From Bacteriovorax stolpii (GTDB lineage Bacteria > Bdellovibrionota > Bacteriovoracia > Bacteriovoracales > Bacteriovoracaceae): 17,355 bases of DNA. The notes under the pieces were generated by a model that was not told the DNA's origin, searched no databases, and saw only the letters and a program-made list of their open reading frames with translations. The position numbers and the translations under genes are program-made. Below are positions 14,546-17,355 of the stretch, in pieces (position 1 is the stretch's first letter; each line of letters starts with the position of its first letter). The stretch is from assembly GCA_945862475.1 (NCBI GenBank), contig CAMAYW010000013.1:1-17355 (forward strand). Direction: 5' to 3'.

Positions 14546-16308
14546 TAGGCCCTCTCGCATATTTCTTTTATTTTAGTTTCGATGACATTCACTCTATTTG
14601 AGGCATTTTTCTTCTTTTCAGAGAGCTCTCCAGAGGTCTCTCTGACCATCGTGTAAAATTTGATTTTTGGTTCTGTTCCTGAAGGTCTTAAAAACAACTT
14701 ATTACCTGATGCAAAAGTAAAACTTAGAACATTACTTTTTGGGAGTGAAATATTTTTTGTAGCCTTAGTTTTTAAATTGATGGACTTTGATTCTTCATAA
14801 TCTTCTTTTTCAACAATTTCCTCACCGGCAAAGTGCGTTTCAGGATAATTTCTAAAATAATCCATAATTCGCTGAATCTTTTGCGCCCCCTGAATACCTT
14901 CGTAGTCATTTGAAACAAGTGACTCAAAGTAGAAACCAAACTCACGATATATTTCATCTAATGCATCAATAAGAGTCATGCCTTTCATTTTAAAATAAAG
15001 CGCCACTTCAGACATCAATGCCATTGAGCTGACACCATCTTTATCACGAGATTCATTGTGGGGCATGTAACCAAAGGACTCTTCACTCGCGAAAATGAAA
15101 TTGTATTTGGATTTTTGTTCTTCAAGATCCCGTATGAGTCCTGCCATCCACTTAAAACCCGTCAACGTATCAAGAACAGTTCCACCAAAGTGCTCAACAA
15201 TTGCATTCTGGATAGGAGAGGTTACAATCGATTTTATAACGAGTGCATTTTCTGGGAGTAATTTTTTTTCTGATTTAAATTTAAAGATGTAATAGATCAT
15301 TAAGGCGCCTATTTGGTTTCCATTAAGAAACTTTGCTTCACCATGATGATTTAGGGCCACCCCTAAACGATCTCCGTCTGGATCAGTACCAAAGACAATA
15401 TCAAGCTTATTTTTCATCATGTAATCAACGGCCATGGCAAGGGCCTTAGGGTCTTCAGGATTCGGTGATTTTACCGTTGGGAAATTTCCGTTTGGTTTTG
15501 CTTGCTCTGGTATTGAATAGAAATTTTTTAGTCCAACTCGTTTTGCAGTAAGCTCACAGGGAATTTCAGCAGATCCATGTAGAGCAGTATAGACGACACC
15601 GAGTTTGTGTCCGTGAGCTTGGCACAGAGGCATATCCTGAATAACTTTTTGCTCAATGACCTTATAAAAAGCATTATCAACCTTCTCATCAGTCCAAGAA
15701 GCGAGACCTGCTTTTATAGCTTCATCAAAATCCATATGCTTTACATCGTTCCAATTGGTGAGGGTGTTATAGCTCGTGATAATTTCTTTATCGACTGGTG
15801 GAACGACCTGGGCACCATCATTCCAAAAAGCTTTAAATCCATTGTAGATGGGTGGATTATGGGAAGCTGTAATCATGACTCCACATTTGGCGTTATAATA
15901 TCTAACTGCAAATGAAAGCATCGGGGTAGGGGTTAGGGAATTAAAAAGATAAGCTTTGATGCCATTTGCTGCAAAGACTCCAGCTACTTCCATTGCAAAT
16001 TCTTTTGAATGATTTCTTGAATCATAAGAAACCACAGCACTTCCCGTACCAAAATGCTTTATAACATTATTCGCAAGTGCCTGAGTGGCACGACGGACAT
16101 TGTATTTATTCATTCTATTTCGGCCCATGCCCATGGGAGCTCTTAGACCTCCAGTCCCAAATTCTAAATCACGATGAAATCTTTCATTTAGCTCGTTTTC
16201 ATTTTTTGATGAGTCAGAAAGAAGGTCAGCAATTTCTTTTCTGTCGCTTCCAAGGAAGTAGGGATTTTCTGCCCATTCTTTTGCTATCTGAATTATTTTT
16301 TGATCCAT
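14545..16308 (-). CDS. Phosphoglucomutase/phosphomannomutase (alpha-D-phosphohexomutase)
   Basis: Interconverts sugar 1- and 6-phosphates through a phosphoserine intermediate, in the cytoplasm. The 587 aa length and the N-terminal FGTGGLRAPMG motif resemble the longer PgcA/Pgm2-like subfamily. Catalytic Ser149 is in TASHNP. The metal loop is DPDGDR (309-314), the sugar-recognition motif is EESFG (409-413), and the phosphate-binding RPSGTEPKIKF is at 541-551. All four domains are complete. AAGGA lies about 8 nt before the ATG. It heads a minus-strand unit with queC, overlapping it by one base (TAATG). A TTGACA-containing promoter candidate lies upstream. Whether glucose, mannose or another sugar phosphate is preferred cannot be told from the motifs. 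Confidence 0.95.
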   Translation of the reverse strand: MDQKIIQIAKEWAENPYFLGSDRKEIADLLSDSSKNENELNERFHRDLEFGTGGLRAPMGMGRNRMNKYNVRRATQALANNVIKHFGTGSAVVSYDSRNHSKEFAMEVAGVFAANGIKAYLFNSLTPTPMLSFAVRYYNAKCGVMITASHNPPIYNGFKAFWNDGAQVVPPVDKEIITSYNTLTNWNDVKHMDFDEAIKAGLASWTDEKVDNAFYKVIEQKVIQDMPLCQAHGHKLGVVYTALHGSAEIPCELTAKRVGLKNFYSIPEQAKPNGNFPTVKSPNPEDPKALAMAVDYMMKNKLDIVFGTDPDGDRLGVALNHHGEAKFLNGNQIGALMIYYIFKFKSEKKLLPENALVIKSIVTSPIQNAIVEHFGGTVLDTLTGFKWMAGLIRDLEEQKSKYNFIFASEESFGYMPHNESRDKDGVSSMALMSEVALYFKMKGMTLIDALDEIYREFGFYFESLVSNDYEGIQGAQKIQRIMDYFRNYPETHFAGEEIVEKEDYEESKSINLKTKATKNISLPKSNVLSFTFASGNKLFLRPSGTEPKIKFYTMVRETSGELSEKKKNASNRVNVIETKIKEICERA

Positions 16309-16337
16309 AAAAACGTCCTTAAATTTTGATTTAGTCC

Positions 16338-16366
16338 AAGTTACGAACCAAGTGCATAAATGTCAA
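16338..16366 (-). promoter_or_regulatory. Sigma70-like promoter for the mutase-queC unit
   Basis: On the minus strand, a perfect TTGACA -35 (16361-16366) is separated by exactly 17 nt from TAACTT (16338-16343), a weak -10 with 3 of 6 matches. It lies about 30 nt upstream of the mutase start codon, in the 116 bp divergent spacer with the ferredoxin gene. Confidence 0.4.
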
Positions 16367-16424
16367 AAATAACTCGCCGCATCTAGGCTCTTAGGACTTG
16401 ATACAAAGCTCTTCCAGAACTAAT

Positions 16425-16682
16425 ATGTCGGCCATGGCGAATTCAAAAAACAAACACGCGAAAAATATCCCAGGTCCTTTCTACTGCACTGATGCCGATG
16501 ATGACGGTGGTGAAGGGTGTATAGCTTGCAACGTTTGTTATTCTGGCGCTCCTGAATTCTTCGCCGAAGACGACAACGGTAATGCGTTCGTAAAAAAACA
16601 ACCCTCAACACCTGACGAAATCGCTTTGTGTGTTGAGCAGATGGATGCTTGTCCTGTTAATTCAATTGGAAAAAACGGTTAA
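16425..16682 (+). CDS. Single-cluster ferredoxin
   Basis: A small electron carrier of 85 aa from the ATG at 16425. The ATG at 16434 is nearly as good, and a TTG at 16398 is in frame but its AGGA is too close. No strong ribosome site precedes either ATG. The cluster motif is C32-x2-C35-x2-C38 with C76-P (ACPVNSI), as in single [4Fe-4S] or [3Fe-4S] ferredoxins. C21 and C69 are extra and could form a disulfide or ligate a second site. The segment before the motif is very acidic (DADDDGGEG), as is common for ferredoxins that dock to basic partners. The redox partner is not evident from the neighbours. Confidence 0.9.
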   Translation: MSAMANSKNKHAKNIPGPFYCTDADDDGGEGCIACNVCYSGAPEFFAEDDNGNAFVKKQPSTPDEIALCVEQMDACPVNSIGKNG

Positions 16683-16701
16683 ATTTTTCACCCAAATTTA
16701 A
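16679..16701 (+). terminator. Weak AT-rich stem-loop after the ferredoxin gene
   Basis: TTAAATTT (16679-16686) and AAATTTAA (16694-16701) are perfect 8-bp complements around the loop TTCACCC, overlapping the ferredoxin stop codon. The stem has no G or C and is followed by A residues, so termination would be inefficient. Confidence 0.25.
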
Positions 16702-16745
16702 AAAACCTTTTAGACTATAAGGAATAGATTTTAAAAGGGGAGATC

Positions 16746-17355
16746 ATGAATCCAACGCTCATTCAGGTGGCAGCGACCGTTATTTTTGCCATCGCTATTC
16801 TTCACACGTTTCTCGTCAGTAAGTTTGCCCACATTGCTCACCATTATCCGGAAGGATCTATGGGAGAGAACTTTTTTCATTTTATGGCCGAAGTAGAAGC
16901 CGTTTTTGGAATTTGGGCGCTCGTATTTTTGGTTTTCATGATGGCCGTAAGTGGTATTAATACTCCGGTTGAATATCTTGAATCACTTAATTTCACAGAG
17001 CCAGGTTTTGTTTTTGTTATTATGGCCATGGCGGGCACTCGTCCGGTCATTAAGCTCGCGGAAAAAATCATTGTTATTATCTCTAAGATGATTCCGATGC
17101 CAAGAAAGATGGCCTTTTATTTTACGGCTCTTGTTATGGGACCTCTTCTTGGTTCATTTATCACTGAGCCAGCAGCAATGACTGTGACAGCAATTATTCT
17201 TTTAAAGAATTTCTACTCAAAAGAGATGAGCACAAAATTTAAGTACGCAACGATAGGTCTTTTGTTTGTGAACGTATCTATCGGTGGAACTCTTTCTCAC
17301 TTTGCCGCACCTCCAGTTTTAATGGTTGCTGGTAAATGGGGTTGGGGAATGGGGT
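16746..17355 (+). CDS. Putative Na+/H+ antiporter, 5' part only
   Basis: The first 203 residues of an inner-membrane transporter whose 3' end lies beyond the window. AGGGGA lies 4 nt before the ATG. At least five hydrophobic segments are visible, at about residues 5-24, 52-70, 88-115, 121-153 and 168-195. The conserved pieces are LHTFLVSKFAHIAHH, GENFFHFMAEVEAVFGIW, GTRPVIKLAEKII and FITEPAAMTVTA. The last of these recalls the ion-transporter superfamily of ArsB/NhaD-type carriers. I believe it belongs to the family annotated as putative Na+/H+ antiporter (PF07399-type), recalled from the pattern rather than searched. The ion specificity is not shown by the sequence. It lies 63 nt after the ferredoxin gene. 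Confidence 0.72.
   Translation, partial: MNPTLIQVAATVIFAIAILHTFLVSKFAHIAHHYPEGSMGENFFHFMAEVEAVFGIWALVFLVFMMAVSGINTPVEYLESLNFTEPGFVFVIMAMAGTRPVIKLAEKIIVIISKMIPMPRKMAFYFTALVMGPLLGSFITEPAAMTVTAIILLKNFYSKEMSTKFKYATIGLLFVNVSIGGTLSHFAAPPVLMVAGKWGWGMG

Noticed and set aside
15607..15915. Plus-strand open frame inside the mutase gene
   Set aside because: It is antisense to a complete, motif-rich enzyme and has no supporting features.
16398..16424. TTG start for the ferredoxin
   Set aside because: The only purine-rich site is one nucleotide from the TTG, which is too close. The downstream ATG codons give a normal ferredoxin length.
1..17355. CRISPR arrays, tRNA or rRNA genes, insertion sequences, prophage or defence islands
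   Set aside because: No regularly spaced repeats, cloverleaf-like segments, transposase or integrase motifs, or terminal repeats were seen. Gene style is uniform across the window.

Overview
The window is a dense, AT-rich bacterial chromosome segment from a Gram-negative organism. Secreted and lipid-anchored envelope proteins with clear signal sequences support the Gram-negative assignment. The gene set and style suggest a delta-proteobacterium-like lineage, possibly a Bdellovibrionota/Bacteriovorax-type bacterium: small Cys-containing lipoproteins, a FlgT/CsgG-like lipoprotein, a degenerate HD-GYP protein, AT-rich codons and many stop/start overlaps. This placement is an inference from overall character, not from a marker-gene comparison. 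I see no mobile element, CRISPR array, tRNA or rRNA, so it looks like core chromosome.

Layout, left to right. (1) 7-684: an OmpR-type response regulator. (2) 743-3757: guaB and guaA, 3 nt apart, which convert IMP to XMP to GMP. A near-perfect hairpin at 713-739 covers the guaB ribosome binding site. A small Cys-rich lipoprotein gene (3789-4142) follows on the same strand. (3) 4155-5979, minus strand: a compact methionine-salvage operon mtnB-mtnD-mtnC joined by TAATG and ATGA overlaps. mtnA, mtnK and mtnP are not here. (4) 5980-6228: a divergent intergenic region with a hairpin. (5) 6229-13515, plus strand: dnaE, whose PHP domain keeps the full metal-ligand set, then three genes packed behind it. 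These encode a secreted protein of unknown function, an outer-membrane-type lipoprotein with CsgG/FlgT-like domains, and a cytoplasmic pseudo-receiver plus degenerate HD-GYP protein. A strong inverted repeat at 13521-13550 closes this unit. (6) 13561-16308, minus strand: a phosphohexomutase gene overlapping queC (7-deazaguanine synthesis), then a small secreted basic protein. (7) 16425-17355, plus strand: a single-cluster ferredoxin, then the 5' part of a putative Na+/H+ antiporter cut by the window edge.

Most genes are housekeeping: GMP synthesis, methionine recycling, replication, sugar phosphate isomerisation and queuosine precursor synthesis. The two items most worth following are the occluded guaB start and the three-gene envelope/signalling module translationally linked to dnaE. 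I do not see a clear, previously undescribed defence or mobile system.
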